Origin: Microvirga antarctica
Lineage (GTDB): Bacteria; Pseudomonadota; Alphaproteobacteria; Rhizobiales; Beijerinckiaceae
Assembly (NCBI RefSeq): GCF_017921815.1
Contig: NZ_JAGEMM010000002.1
Span: forward strand, 186,001 to 250,000
Length of the DNA stretch: 64,000 bases
Reading direction: 5' to 3'
Part shown: positions 9,161-18,198 of the stretch, piece after piece
Layout of the letters: each line of letters starts with the position of its first letter
Numbering within the stretch: the stretch's first letter is position 1
Made by a program: the position numbers and the translations under genes
Notes under the pieces: generated by a model
Databases searched by the model: none
Seen by the model: only the letters and a program-made list of their open reading frames with translations
Told to the model about the DNA's origin: nothing

Positions 9161-9976
9161 GTGAAACATACCGACAAGCAGGGCAGGGTCCTGCGGATCC
9201 TGACCTATAACGTACACCGCTGGCTTGGCACGGATCGCAAGATCGCTCCCGAACGCATTGGTGACGTCATCGCCGCCTGTGAACCGGATATCGTGGCCTT
9301 GCAGGAGGTGCGCGTCGGCAGGGTCGACAAAGGGAAGGTGGATCAGGCCGCCATGGTCGCCGACAGGCTCGGAATGGACCTTCATTTCCAGCCCACCATC
9401 CGCATCCTTGGCGAGCAATATGGCATCGCCATCATGAGTCGCCATCCGTCGCAGCTCGTGAAATCGGGACGTCTTCCGAGTCTGTCGCCGGGTCCCGCTT
9501 TCGAAAAGCGCAGTGCGCTGTGGGTTTCGGTCGATGTGGACGGACACGACGTTCACATCGTCAACGCCCACCTGTCCCTGCGCTCCCGTGAACGGCGCGC
9601 GCAGGCCGCGGCCCTTCTGGGCGGCGAGTGGATGGGTCATGCGGATTGCTCGGATCCGGCGATCCTGCTGGGCGATTTCAATGCACCGCCCTATTCGCGA
9701 TCCTATCGGCTTTTTGCGGAACGCCTGCGCGATGCACAATTGTCCAATCCCACCGGCGAGCCGCAGCCCACGTTCCACACGAGAGCGCCAGTGCTCCGGC
9801 TTGATCACATGTTCGTGACGCCATCCGTTGACGTCATGACCGCGGCCCCGGTTCGCACACCGCTGTCCCGGATCGCCTCGGATCACTTTCCGCTGCTGGC
9901 AGAATTGCGCGTACCCAGTCGCGCGCGCGCCGTCGGGTCCGGCCACGCGCACGTGCCAGAAGCCGAATTGCTGTAG
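9161..9976 (+). CDS. Endonuclease/exonuclease/phosphatase (EEP) family protein
   Basis: A metal-dependent phosphodiesterase fold. Visible motifs in order are ILTYNVHRW, LQEVRVG (metal-binding Glu), VNAHLS, LLGDFNAPP and the closing SDHFPLLAEL with its catalytic Asp-His. Members act as nucleases, phosphatases or lipid phosphodiesterases; the substrate here is not clear. The start is uncertain: this GTG gives 271 residues beginning shortly before the domain, whereas a TTG 87 bases upstream at 9074 would add a Pro/Cys-rich extension that does not look like part of the fold. Confidence 0.8.
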   Translation: MKHTDKQGRVLRILTYNVHRWLGTDRKIAPERIGDVIAACEPDIVALQEVRVGRVDKGKVDQAAMVADRLGMDLHFQPTIRILGEQYGIAIMSRHPSQLVKSGRLPSLSPGPAFEKRSALWVSVDVDGHDVHIVNAHLSLRSRERRAQAAALLGGEWMGHADCSDPAILLGDFNAPPYSRSYRLFAERLRDAQLSNPTGEPQPTFHTRAPVLRLDHMFVTPSVDVMTAAPVRTPLSRIASDHFPLLAELRVPSRARAVGSGHAHVPEAELL

Positions 9977-9985
9977 AGGGGCGAT

Positions 9986-11071
9986 TTACGTCGCCGCGAC
10001 GGCGCGGCCTCGCACGCGGCGAAACCCAGCCTGCAGGGCCATCTTGACCCGCGGCTCCAGAAACACCGCTACCACCCACGCCAGGACGAGCAGAGCCGCG
10101 ATCGGCAGGACCGGATAGAGCAGGGGAGGCAGTGCCGGGACGACCCGTCCTAGCTTCACCATCCCGGCGATCATCAGGTTTTCGTGCAGGAGATAGAGCG
10201 GATAGCTGACGAAACCAAGAAACAACAGGGCGCGCTGGCTCAGGATCGTCTGCGCGGCGCGGCTGACGAGCGGGGCGGCAAAAAGCATCGTCACCAGAAC
10301 GGCGGCGATCTTTGCCGACGGACCCGCCATGGCCGCCGCGGCGATCAAAGCGATGGCCATCCCGGTCCACAGCCAGAACGAACGCTTCTCCACCGTGTAA
10401 AGATAGAAGAGCGCGCCGGCCGCAAACCATCCGTAATATTCGGAACCGAGCAGCAGGAGCACTTTGCCGGCCGGTCCCACAAGGCCGAGTGCCGAAGGCA
10501 TGAGGGTGCCGATGAACGCGAGCAGCAGCGTCAGGACAAACAGCCCGGCGATGGCCGCGATCGCAGCGCTGCGGCCGAGCGCGAAATAGAGCAGGCCGAA
10601 CACCACGTAGAATTTCATCTCGACGTAGAGCGACCAGAACGCGCCCTCTAGCACACCCTGATGGCCGCCCAGAACCCGCTCCCAGATCATCGGCTCGACG
10701 AAGGACAGGCCGGGTAGGAGATCGCGCAGGACGGGCAGGCCGAGCGGCCGCTCGGGAAACAGGGGCGCGGTGATGAAGATGATCGCCGAGCAAATGAGCA
10801 TGGCGGGGAAAAGGCGCATCCACCGTCGGGTGATGAAGATTCGAAACGACGCGCATTTTTCCAGGGTCATCAGGATGACGAACCCGGAGATGATGAAGAA
10901 CAGATTGACCCCGATATAGCCGACGCGGAACAATGCCACGTCCTTGAAAGCATCTCCGAAAGGAACAAGCTCGGGCCAGCGTGCAAAGGCGTGGAACAGC
11001 AGCACCATCAGGATCGCCACGCCGCGCAGGCCGTCGAGATAGGATACGCGCCCGGCGGGGCTCTTGGACAT
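9986..11071 (-). CDS. Acyltransferase family 3 membrane protein (OafA/YrhL-like)
   Basis: A 361-residue multi-pass membrane protein that starts with the family signature YLDGLRGVAILMVLLFHAF (the conserved Arg-Gly and the catalytic-type His) and continues with the GVNLFFIISGFVI block. About ten hydrophobic helices follow. Family members transfer acetyl or other acyl groups onto surface sugars such as O-antigen, exopolysaccharide or peptidoglycan. The ATG at 11071 has AGGAAGAG just upstream on the minus strand; a longer frame upstream is less likely. It is divergent from the SGNH hydrolase gene. Confidence 0.88.
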   Translation of the reverse strand: MSKSPAGRVSYLDGLRGVAILMVLLFHAFARWPELVPFGDAFKDVALFRVGYIGVNLFFIISGFVILMTLEKCASFRIFITRRWMRLFPAMLICSAIIFITAPLFPERPLGLPVLRDLLPGLSFVEPMIWERVLGGHQGVLEGAFWSLYVEMKFYVVFGLLYFALGRSAAIAAIAGLFVLTLLLAFIGTLMPSALGLVGPAGKVLLLLGSEYYGWFAAGALFYLYTVEKRSFWLWTGMAIALIAAAAMAGPSAKIAAVLVTMLFAAPLVSRAAQTILSQRALLFLGFVSYPLYLLHENLMIAGMVKLGRVVPALPPLLYPVLPIAALLVLAWVVAVFLEPRVKMALQAGFRRVRGRAVAAT

Positions 11072-11260
11072 GCTCACTCTTCCTTGCTCGGTGCTCCTTC
11101 GCGCACCGGTCGAGTAGGCCGCCAACTTCGCGGCGAAAGCAATTACCCCAAAGGGTAGAGGGGAGGCCCCCGAACCGAACCGTGGCGGTTGCCTGCGCCT
11201 GTGCGCTCAGCGACACTCGTCTCTTCGGACGGCCGGACTTGGCCGCCAGATCAGGGTTTC

Positions 11261-11983
11261 ATGCGGTTCATTGCGGCCATTGCCGGCTTGGCTCTCCTCC
11301 TTGCGGCGTTTGTCTACGGCATCGGCGTCGGTCGCTACGGCTGGCCGCCCGCGGACGCCATCAGGCTCGTGCTCGCGAAGACGTCTGCTACCCCACGGGA
11401 CCCGAGTGATCCCTACCGGCGCGCGCGCGCCGATCTCTTCGCGTCCCTGCCGGGCTGCGCCGACGGGGTCATGCTCGGCGATTCAATCACTGAGGCTGGG
11501 CCATGGCAGGAGTTGCTGCCCGATCGGAGGGTCCTCAACAGGGGGATCGGCTGGGACAATGCCACTGGCGTCCGACAGAGAGTGCCGGAGGTCATCAGCC
11601 GCAGGCCGGCTTGGGTGTCCGTGATGATCGGCATCAACGATCTCCAGCAGGGCCGTGCCCCCGAAGCCGTCGCGCAGGACATCGCGGCCATCGTCGAGGC
11701 TCTCCAGCAGGCGGGTGCGGCCGTCCTTCTCAACGCGGTGCTGTTGACCGACCGGCCGGCCCTGAACCGGCAGGTTGTCGATCTCAACGAGCGCCTCGCG
11801 GAGGTGGCCCGAAAAGGCGGACTGTCCCTGATCGACCTCAACCCGCTGCTTGCTCCCACGGGCGCGCTTGCTCAGGCCCACACCTATGACGGGCTGCACC
11901 TGACGGGCGCCGCCTACCACATCTGGCGGGACAGGCTCGCCGCGCGCGTTGACACCCTGCCGCGATCGTCCTGCTCGCGCTGA
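11261..11983 (+). CDS. GDSL/SGNH-family esterase
   Basis: A 240-residue hydrolase with an N-terminal hydrophobic anchor or uncleaved signal (about residues 3-22). SGNH blocks are visible: MLGDSITEAG with nucleophile Ser75, the GxN-type GIGWDN, MIGINDL, and the C-terminal DGLHLTGAAY with the catalytic Asp-His. Such proteins remove acyl groups from lipids or sugars in the periplasm. The divergent neighbour is a sugar acyltransferase, so the two may act on the same glycan; this is inference. The ATG at 11261 places the membrane segment at the N-terminus. Confidence 0.85.
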   Translation: MRFIAAIAGLALLLAAFVYGIGVGRYGWPPADAIRLVLAKTSATPRDPSDPYRRARADLFASLPGCADGVMLGDSITEAGPWQELLPDRRVLNRGIGWDNATGVRQRVPEVISRRPAWVSVMIGINDLQQGRAPEAVAQDIAAIVEALQQAGAAVLLNAVLLTDRPALNRQVVDLNERLAEVARKGGLSLIDLNPLLAPTGALAQAHTYDGLHLTGAAYHIWRDRLAARVDTLPRSSCSR

Positions 11984-12093
11984 CGATCCCACATGCAAAT
12001 CCGCCATCGTTGCCGTGCAATTCCGCCGTTGTGCAATTCGCGTGGGCGAACTAGCGTCCCGCCATCGCTCACCCTTTTTCGGAGGATCACCCC

Positions 12094-12708
12094 ATGAAAC
12101 TCTTTCACTCCCCGGGGGCCTGTTCGCTTGCTCCTCATATCGTCGCGCGCGAGGCCGGGCTTTCCCTGACTTACGACAAGGTGGACCTGAAGTCCCACAA
12201 GACGCAGGGCGGTGCCGACTTCACGCAGATCAATCCCAAGGGCTACGTGCCGGTGCTCGAGCTCGACAACGGCGAGATTCTCACAGAGGTCTCGGCCATC
12301 ATCCAGTACCTGGCCGACAAAGCTCCGGACAGCGGCCTCATGCCGGCCGTCGGCTCCCTCGAGCGATACCGGGTGCTGGAATGGATCGGCTTCGTCAGCA
12401 CGGAAATTCACAAGGGCTTCAGTCCGCTCTTCAAGCCCGACACCCCAGAGGCCTACAAGACGATCGCAGTCAAGAACCTTAACCGCCGCTTCGGCCTCCT
12501 CGACAAGGCGCTGGCCGGCCACCACTATCTGACCGGCGATCGGTTCACCGTGGCCGACGCCTATCTGTTCACCGTCCTGCGGTGGACGGTGCCGATGCAG
12601 ATCGACCTGTCCGATTACAAGAATATCGTTGCCTTCATGGCACGGGTCGCGGAGCGGCCGGGCGCGAATGCGGCCTTGCGCGAAGAGGGGCTACTGCCAG
12701 CCGCCTGA
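12094..12708 (+). CDS. Glutathione S-transferase, beta-class-like
   Basis: A 204-residue cytosolic GST. The N-terminal thioredoxin-fold half starts MKLFHSPGACSLAPHI, where Ser/Cys near residues 6-10 is the glutathione-contacting region of bacterial beta-class enzymes; cis-proline (YVPVL) and the EVSAII segment follow. The helical C-terminal half has the conserved FTVADAY motif. It conjugates or reduces electrophiles with glutathione. GGAGG about nine bases before the ATG supports the start. It is followed by a strong hairpin and seems monocistronic. Confidence 0.92.
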   Translation: MKLFHSPGACSLAPHIVAREAGLSLTYDKVDLKSHKTQGGADFTQINPKGYVPVLELDNGEILTEVSAIIQYLADKAPDSGLMPAVGSLERYRVLEWIGFVSTEIHKGFSPLFKPDTPEAYKTIAVKNLNRRFGLLDKALAGHHYLTGDRFTVADAYLFTVLRWTVPMQIDLSDYKNIVAFMARVAERPGANAALREEGLLPAA

Positions 12709-12730
12709 TCGAAACCCTACGACCGAGGCT

Positions 12731-12754
12731 GGCAAGGGGGTGCGCCCCCTTGCC
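12731..12754 (+). terminator. Strong hairpin after the GST gene
   Basis: GGCAAGGGGG at 12731-12740 and CCCCCTTGCC at 12745-12754 form a perfect ten-base-pair stem with a four-base loop, 22 bases after the GST stop. No T run follows, so it may be a processing or attenuation hairpin rather than a classical intrinsic terminator. Confidence 0.55.
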
Positions 12755-12797
12755 ATGCCGTGCGCCGACCGCTAGGCAGCCTGAAACGCGGCGGCCC

Positions 12798-13589
12798 ATG
12801 TCCATGCTCCCTGTCTCCGTCTTCATCATCGCCAGGAACGAGGCGGACCGCATCGGCGACACGATCCGGGCCGTGCGCCACCTCACCGATGATCTCGTGG
12901 TTGTCGATTCCGGGTCGACGGACGCGACGCGCGACATCGCGGCTTCCCTGGGCGCACGGGTCATCGAGAACGCCTGGCCGGGATATGGCCCGCAGAAGCG
13001 GTTCGCCGAGGAGCAATGCCGCCATGTGTGGCTGCTCAATCTGGATGCGGACGAAGTCGTGCCGGCGACCCTCGCGGCCGAAATCGAGTCCCTGTTCGGC
13101 AACGGGGAGCCCGGAGCCGATGCCTATCGTCTGCGCATCGCCGAGATTTTCCCGGGCGAGACGGCTCCGCACCGGTTCGCCTATGCGCTGTCCCCCGTTC
13201 GGCTGTACCGGCGGGATCGTGGCCGCTATTCGCCGTCCCCTGTCCATGACCGGGTCGACCTTCAGCCTGACGCAAAGGTGATGCGTCTCGAGGGCACGGT
13301 CCACCACCGCTCCGTGCGCTCTCTCGGTGACCAGCTCGACAAGCTCAATCGCTACTCCGACCAGCAGGCCGCCGATCTGGCTGCGAGGCGTGTCGAAATT
13401 CCGACCTGGCGCGTCTTCTTCGAGTTGCCGGCGGCTTTCCTGAAGGCCTATTTCGGCCGCCGCCACGTGCTGCGCGGCACCTATGGGTTCCTGACGGCCA
13501 TGAACTACGCGATTTCGCGCCATCTTCGCCTCGCCAAGCATTTCGAGCGGCGGTTTCTCGAGAAGCGTGCGGACAGCCCGAAATCCTGA
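12798..13589 (+). CDS. Glycosyltransferase family 2 (WaaE/LgtF-like)
   Basis: A 263-residue GT-A fold glycosyltransferase. It begins with the nucleotide-binding strand PVSVFIIARNEADRIGDTIR, then LVVDSGSTDAT and the metal-binding LNLDADEVV. The C-terminal part (PSPVHDRVDL, HHRSVRSLGDQLDKLNRYS) resembles LPS-core beta-1,4-glucosyltransferases of the WaaE/LgtF type. It probably adds a sugar to lipopolysaccharide or another surface glycan at the cytoplasmic face. The first ATG of the core domain was taken as start. Confidence 0.85.
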   Translation: MSMLPVSVFIIARNEADRIGDTIRAVRHLTDDLVVVDSGSTDATRDIAASLGARVIENAWPGYGPQKRFAEEQCRHVWLLNLDADEVVPATLAAEIESLFGNGEPGADAYRLRIAEIFPGETAPHRFAYALSPVRLYRRDRGRYSPSPVHDRVDLQPDAKVMRLEGTVHHRSVRSLGDQLDKLNRYSDQQAADLAARRVEIPTWRVFFELPAAFLKAYFGRRHVLRGTYGFLTAMNYAISRHLRLAKHFERRFLEKRADSPKS

Positions 13590-13598
13590 CAAGCGCCT

Positions 13599-13952
13599 TC
13601 AGAGCGCCGCGGTCACCCGAATCTCGAGGGCATAGGCCGGATGGGCGAGCTTCGATTCCACGCAGACCCGCGCCGGCGCTGATCCGGGCTCGGCCCAGGC
13701 GTCCCACACCAGGTTGACGGCGTCGTAATCGCCCATATCGGCAAGCCATAACGTGGCGTGCAGAAGACGCGTCCGATCGCTGCCGATCTCAGCCAGCGAC
13801 TCGTCGATCTGGGCGAGGATATCGGCCGTCTGGCGCGCCACGGACTCGCCCGCACTGTTCTCGGGCACGTAACCGGAAAAATAGGCCGTCTCATCGAGAA
13901 TGACGATGTCGCTGTAGCGGGTTGCGACGCCCACGCGCTTGATCTGTCCCAT
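13599..13952 (-). CDS. RidA/YjgF/Rid family protein
   Basis: A 117-residue Rid protein: trimeric deaminases that hydrolyse reactive enamines/imines, or related enzymes. Typical segments are the YFSGYVPEN stretch, the QTADILAQIDESLAEIG helix and the C-terminal VCVESKLAHPAYALEIRVTA strand. The conserved arginine of true RidA (…CVAR…EIE) is replaced in context, so it may belong to another Rid subgroup. AGGAGGG a few bases before the ATG at 13952 supports the start. It converges on the glycosyltransferase gene and is monocistronic. Confidence 0.85.
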   Translation of the reverse strand: MGQIKRVGVATRYSDIVILDETAYFSGYVPENSAGESVARQTADILAQIDESLAEIGSDRTRLLHATLWLADMGDYDAVNLVWDAWAEPGSAPARVCVESKLAHPAYALEIRVTAAL

Positions 13953-14433
13953 CCGGCCCTCCTGCCTTGCCCTCACCGTGGCCGCATAGCACGACACCCG
14001 CGCAGGCTCTACTCGCCGGCGGGGCGATGGGGGCCAGAAACCCTGGTTCATCGGTGCCCGGAACGATCAGCATTCCGTTGCACAAGCTTATGGCGGACCG
14101 CAAAGCCGCAATCGCGAGGCGAGCAGGCGAGGTTTCGCAACGGTTGGATGGAGACTGCGCGATCCCGCCCGCCGCGCAGGAGGCCGATCCTCGGTCCCGG
14201 TGGCTCATCGTCTATTCACAGTCAAAAGAAGAGACCCGACCTGCGCTGCCAACGCCATACGGCGGACTAAGTATCTCATCAGAATGATTGATTGCCGTAA
14301 ATTCTCCCCGCGAGGCCGCAGAAAAACAGGTCCCGTTCCCTCACTTTCGCGCTTGACGACACCCCCCTGTTCGCGTCTATTGCGCCTCCTGTGCGAAGCG
14401 AGATTTTCCGACGGTATTCTTGTTTTTGCGCCC
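13953..14433. other. Intergenic region before tRNA-Ser
   Basis: About 480 bases without a credible gene. Frames on both strands are short and rich in Arg/Ser/Pro, as expected for non-coding GC-rich DNA. Nothing regulatory could be assigned except the implied tRNA promoter. Confidence 0.5.
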
Positions 14434-14524
14434 GGAGACGTGGCCGAGCGGCTGAAGGCACTCGTTTGCTAAATGAGCATACCCCAAAAAGGTATCGAGG
14501 GTTCGAATCCCTCCGTCTCCGCCA
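14434..14524 (+). tRNA. tRNA-Ser (GCT)
   Basis: A 91-base tRNA with a long variable arm and encoded CCA. Acceptor stem GGAGACG / CGTCTCC, anticodon stem CTCGT / ATGAG around loop TTGCTAA with anticodon GCT, T arm GGTTCGAATCC. The extra arm ACCCCAAAAAGGT is typical of class II tRNA-Ser. Confidence 0.97.
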
Positions 14525-14597
14525 AAAAAATCAATAAAATCATCAACTTAGCTAACACTTGAGGTTAAAGTGTAAATCGAACTGAGATCGCTCCACT

Positions 14598-14822
14598 TCA
14601 AATCAGGCTGAGAGATCGAGCGAACCCGTAAGCTGCGCACATAGCGCCTGCGCACGCACACCACGCGCCGTACGCATTGACCCTGCCGATTCTCTGAAGC
14701 TCGCCGATGAAGGTGTCCAGATTATTCGGAACCGTTATCAGCGAAGCCCACAACCAGAACGCTCCGGCGCCGAACGAAGTGATGACGCCGAGAGCACTTA
14801 CCGTCACATCAAGCTTTGTCAT
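14598..14822 (-). CDS. Small two-helix membrane protein, hypothetical
   Basis: A 74-residue protein with two hydrophobic segments (about residues 10-32 and 50-70) separated by a polar LPxN-like loop and RIGRVNAYGAW. Similar small membrane proteins of unknown function occur in rhizobia, which I recall only in general terms. It lies just downstream of tRNA-Ser on the opposite strand and is not part of an operon. Base composition is lower in GC than the core genes. Confidence 0.55.
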   Translation of the reverse strand: MTKLDVTVSALGVITSFGAGAFWLWASLITVPNNLDTFIGELQRIGRVNAYGAWCACAGAMCAAYGFARSLSLI

Positions 14823-15204
14823 GTAGGTTATTATCAGATCCGCACGCCTGTGCCAGCAATGTTCGCAGCCGGACTATTTCTGTGACCGCATCTCTGGCGA
14901 GGCTATGAACGCGCACTTGTTTCCGCCTCGGGGCTAGTCGAACAAGCGTGGGCGCAAATGGGGGCCGGCTCACACGGCTTTGCCGCTTCAAAGGCGACAA
15001 GGGAGCATACCGCTCAGGCGAAGTGGCATTGTTCAGTCTGCAGCACACGAAGCGGCTGATGATCTCTGAGATGCTGGACAGGTATGGCGGGGTCACCACC
15101 GCCAGTCGTTTGGCGATGTCAGTGGATCAGCGCCGCAGGCGACCGGCCAATCAAGGATATAACGCGGTCGCATGCTTCGGCGTCCGGGACCGCGTCCCGG
15201 GCGA
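14823..15204. other. Interval without a convincing gene
   Basis: About 380 bases between the small membrane protein and the DUF3604 gene. A minus-strand frame of 96 codons (14809-15099) and a plus-strand frame of 114 codons overlap here, but neither has a domain, good start or coherent composition. Confidence 0.4.
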
Positions 15205-17154
15205 TCAATTGGCCGGCGAGTACCAGATCGGCGACGTGTACGCGCGTTCCTGGATCGAGGTTGGCACTTCGGGAGCAAGCTTCACCCCGTAGTACTTGGC
15301 GTCATACGCCGTCCAGCGAGGCGTGGGAATTTCCAAGACACGTCCATAGTAGAATGCCCGTTGTCCGGGATCGAAATCCGGGTCCTTCCACACGGCAATC
15401 AACTCCGGCGATCCGATCGTATTGGTCCAGTTCGCGTTGGCCACATCGACCGAATTTCCAACAGGCGGCAGCTTTCCGTCTGCGCCGGGCTTGCGTTCGC
15501 CGGACCAAGCGACATCGTAGACCTTCTCCTGCATGTCGCCCTTGGCATCGACCCATCCCTTGACGATCTGATAGCGGTCGAGATTGGCGCCGATCGGGTC
15601 TTTCAGCGCCGCGATGAGGAAGGTTGGCACCTTGCCGGCGGGAGCGGCGCCGAGGTCGCCGCCCATGGGCACCCCTTTCGTGTAACCGGACACCGCGGGG
15701 CTGCGGGTCACGGCATCCGCTTCGTCGAAATCAAAGCCGCCGAAGAAGCGCACGAGCATGCGCGAGCCAGTCGTGGCATAGGTCTCGCGGCGCTCCATCG
15801 CGTCAAAGAGAGCCTCGCGCGTATTCTCCGCAGCCCAAACCGCGGCGTAGCCCGACGCCGACGTTTCCCACTCGTATATCGTGCCCTTTTCCCCCTTGAC
15901 GAAGACGCGGCTGCTCCGCTCGGCGCTCGGCTCCATGGCGGAGGTCTTGCCGAAGTAATTGTCTTCCTCGACAGCAGCGAGACCCGTATGGGAATCGGTC
16001 GAGCCGATCATGCCAAATTTATAGGGGTTGACGCCGACTTCTCCTTCCAGCTTCAGACCGAGTTTGAGGGCATTGCGCGCGTATTCGTATTGCAACATGT
16101 CCGGCGTCTTAGATTCGCTGAGATCGAGATTGCCTTTGTCCCACCGTTCGAAATTGGCGAACTCGTCATTGGGAGATAGATAAGGATGGGTCTCGCCATC
16201 CCCCTTGATCTGAGTTGCCTCATACAGGCGCTCCCACTTGATGCGGGCTTCGGCATATTCGCGATCGATCCGCTTGCCCGTCCCGGGTTCCACGATCGGA
16301 AACATGCGCCCATTCGAGAGATTGCCGTTATGCGCAATCGCGAGCACCCGCCCGCCGGTCTTGTCCTCGTAGCCCGCCATCCATTTCCAAAGGTCGCGCG
16401 GGTTGTCGCTGCCGAAGGGAGGCAGAACCGTGTAGGGCAGAACGCGGCTCGCCTTGTCGCCGTTGTCCCGGAAAACCACATTGCGGTGGAGGTTGTTGCC
16501 GCCCGTATTCGACGTCCACTCATAACCAATAAAGGCCGTAAAGCGGCCGGGATCGTTCGCCTGCTCCGCCGCCTTGATGGTTTCCTGCCAGGCCGAGCGA
16601 TAGGCGTTGCTGTCCGGGCCATAGACGAGCGGCTTCGGCAGTTTGCCCTGGGAAAAGGCGACGATGATTTCAACCGCCGCATCTGCCCCTTTCCCCCCGA
16701 CGATCATGTCGTGCCATCGCCTTCCGGTCGGATCGGCCATGAGGTTGGGTTTGCCAGCCAGCAAATCCGGGAAGAACCCCATGTTGTCGGAGTGATCAGC
16801 CACCACGAGGAAGTCGAGAGGCCGGGAGAGTTTTGCTGGCTGTCCCGACGAGGCGGTGACCTGTTCTCCCTTGGCGAGGCGGTAGGCATCGGAAGGCCCG
16901 AGCCGCGCGCCGAACGCGCCTGCATCGAAGGAGAACGACGTGTGAAGGTGGGTGTCACCAAAAAGCGGCCGGGTGGGAAAGTTGCGACCCGCATAGGGAG
17001 AGTAGGCTCGCATCGTCCTAAAGAGCTTCTCGGCGGCGGCCCGGTCCAGAGTTCCGACATCGCTGGCTGCGGTGTCCTGCGCAATGGCGGGAAGGTTGAG
17101 GGCGAGGCTGGCGATGGCGGCCAGCAGCAAACTGTCGATGAGTGATCGTTGCAT
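15205..17154 (-). CDS. DUF3604 domain protein, exported, PHP-like metal site
   Basis: A 649-residue protein with a signal peptide (hydrophobic residues 8-24, cleavage after AIAQ). The DUF3604 fold is marked by LFGDTHLHTSFSFDAGAFG near residues 64-82, with the His-x-His of a PHP-type metallohydrolase, by VVADHSDNMG, by FIGYEWTS and by MIGSTDSHTGL. Its reaction is not established in any characterised member known to me; a periplasmic metal-dependent phosphoesterase or related hydrolase is a reasonable inference. AGGGGA just before the ATG supports the start. It is the third gene of the PPIase-HupE-DUF3604 operon, 18 bases after the previous stop. Confidence 0.9.
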   Translation of the reverse strand: MQRSLIDSLLLAAIASLALNLPAIAQDTAASDVGTLDRAAAEKLFRTMRAYSPYAGRNFPTRPLFGDTHLHTSFSFDAGAFGARLGPSDAYRLAKGEQVTASSGQPAKLSRPLDFLVVADHSDNMGFFPDLLAGKPNLMADPTGRRWHDMIVGGKGADAAVEIIVAFSQGKLPKPLVYGPDSNAYRSAWQETIKAAEQANDPGRFTAFIGYEWTSNTGGNNLHRNVVFRDNGDKASRVLPYTVLPPFGSDNPRDLWKWMAGYEDKTGGRVLAIAHNGNLSNGRMFPIVEPGTGKRIDREYAEARIKWERLYEATQIKGDGETHPYLSPNDEFANFERWDKGNLDLSESKTPDMLQYEYARNALKLGLKLEGEVGVNPYKFGMIGSTDSHTGLAAVEEDNYFGKTSAMEPSAERSSRVFVKGEKGTIYEWETSASGYAAVWAAENTREALFDAMERRETYATTGSRMLVRFFGGFDFDEADAVTRSPAVSGYTKGVPMGGDLGAAPAGKVPTFLIAALKDPIGANLDRYQIVKGWVDAKGDMQEKVYDVAWSGERKPGADGKLPPVGNSVDVANANWTNTIGSPELIAVWKDPDFDPGQRAFYYGRVLEIPTPRWTAYDAKYYGVKLAPEVPTSIQERAYTSPIWYSPAN

Positions 17155-17172
17155 CTCATTCCCCTTCGATTG

Positions 17173-18198
17173 CTAGAATGTGGAAACCCGCTGGATCATC
17201 CAGAACATCGCCAAACTGCCGATGGCATAGGGCGGCGCCAACGCTGCCCAGCGCGGCAGGGGCAGTCGGAGACGTCGAAGAAGCGTCCACGAGGCCAGTA
17301 CTGCTGCGACGAACAGCAGTTGGCCTGCCTCGACGCCGAGATTGAAGAACAAAAGCGCCAGCGGGATGTGCCCTTCAGGAATCCCGATTTCGCTCAACGC
17401 GCCCGCGAAGCCAAAGCCGTGCAGAAGCCCGAATGCAAACGCCACGACCCAAGGAAAGCGAGCGGCAATGCCGATGTGGCCCTGTCGTGCACGGATGATC
17501 TCCAGCGCGACAAACGCAATCGACAGGGCGATCATCGCCTCCACGGGTCGTGGCGGAACATGAACCACGCCCAAGACAGCCGCCGCCAGCGTGATGCTGT
17601 GTGCGGCGGTGAAGGCCGTGATCGCCATCACAAGCCGCCGCGTGCTGGAGGAAAGCAGAATGAGGCCGAGCACGAACACCAGATGGTCGTATCCCAGAAG
17701 GATATGTTCGATCCCAAGCCACAGGTAGGTCGCGGCAACGCCGGAGCTGCTCTGCTCGGCCGGAATCGTGGCCCGCGGCACGGCGGGTGTCAGGCGCTGA
17801 ACGAAGGATCGTCCATCGGCGAACGCGACGCGGAGAAGCGCGTCCGAAACGGTATTTTGCAGCCCGACGATGTTCACATCCTCGCCGCCAAGCCCGTTCT
17901 GAGCATGCACCCGCCAAGTCTGAACCATGGCGCCGTCCGTCGTGCGAGAAAGGACCGGCGTTTCGGCTTTGACCTGGTCGGAGAATTCGACGCTCAGTGC
18001 CAGTCGCCGATCACCGATCATCGGGGTCTTGAAGAGCACGTCGAAAGAGCCGGCAGCCTTCTCGGTTATCTCAAGATAGGCCGGCCTGACTTCGTGCGCC
18101 AAAGCTGCCGACGTCGCCAATGCAATGACGCCACCGACGAAAGCCGTGAGCGTCAAAACACGCACCGCAAGTCGCCAGAGCGGCCCGGCGACCTTCAT
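17173..18198 (-). CDS. HupE/UreJ-like membrane protein
   Basis: A 341-residue protein: signal peptide ending in SAALAHE, a soluble N-terminal domain of about 120 residues rich in beta strands, and a C-terminal half of six or so helices with HupE/UreJ-type histidine motifs (GIEHILLGYDHLVFVLGL, AAHSITLAAA, GLLHGFGFAGAL). HupE and UreJ proteins are nickel or other metal permeases; members with a large periplasmic domain like this one are not well characterised. It overlaps the upstream PPIase gene by four bases and is 18 bases from DUF3604, so the three are translated together. Confidence 0.88.
   Translation of the reverse strand: MKVAGPLWRLAVRVLTLTAFVGGVIALATSAALAHEVRPAYLEITEKAAGSFDVLFKTPMIGDRRLALSVEFSDQVKAETPVLSRTTDGAMVQTWRVHAQNGLGGEDVNIVGLQNTVSDALLRVAFADGRSFVQRLTPAVPRATIPAEQSSSGVAATYLWLGIEHILLGYDHLVFVLGLILLSSSTRRLVMAITAFTAAHSITLAAAVLGVVHVPPRPVEAMIALSIAFVALEIIRARQGHIGIAARFPWVVAFAFGLLHGFGFAGALSEIGIPEGHIPLALLFFNLGVEAGQLLFVAAVLASWTLLRRLRLPLPRWAALAPPYAIGSLAMFWMIQRVSTF

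Noticed and set aside
9066-9163. A GTG-started mini-frame of 31 codons whose stop overlaps the EEP start
   Set aside because: The overlap looks like coupling, but the peptide has no coherent pattern and the EEP start itself is uncertain.
9834-11216. A 460-codon minus-strand frame
   Set aside because: It runs in another frame of the acyltransferase gene; the true frame has the family signature and the membrane helices.
14809-15099. A 96-codon minus-strand frame next to the DUF3604 operon
   Set aside because: No start signal, overlaps the small membrane protein gene and has no recognisable pattern.
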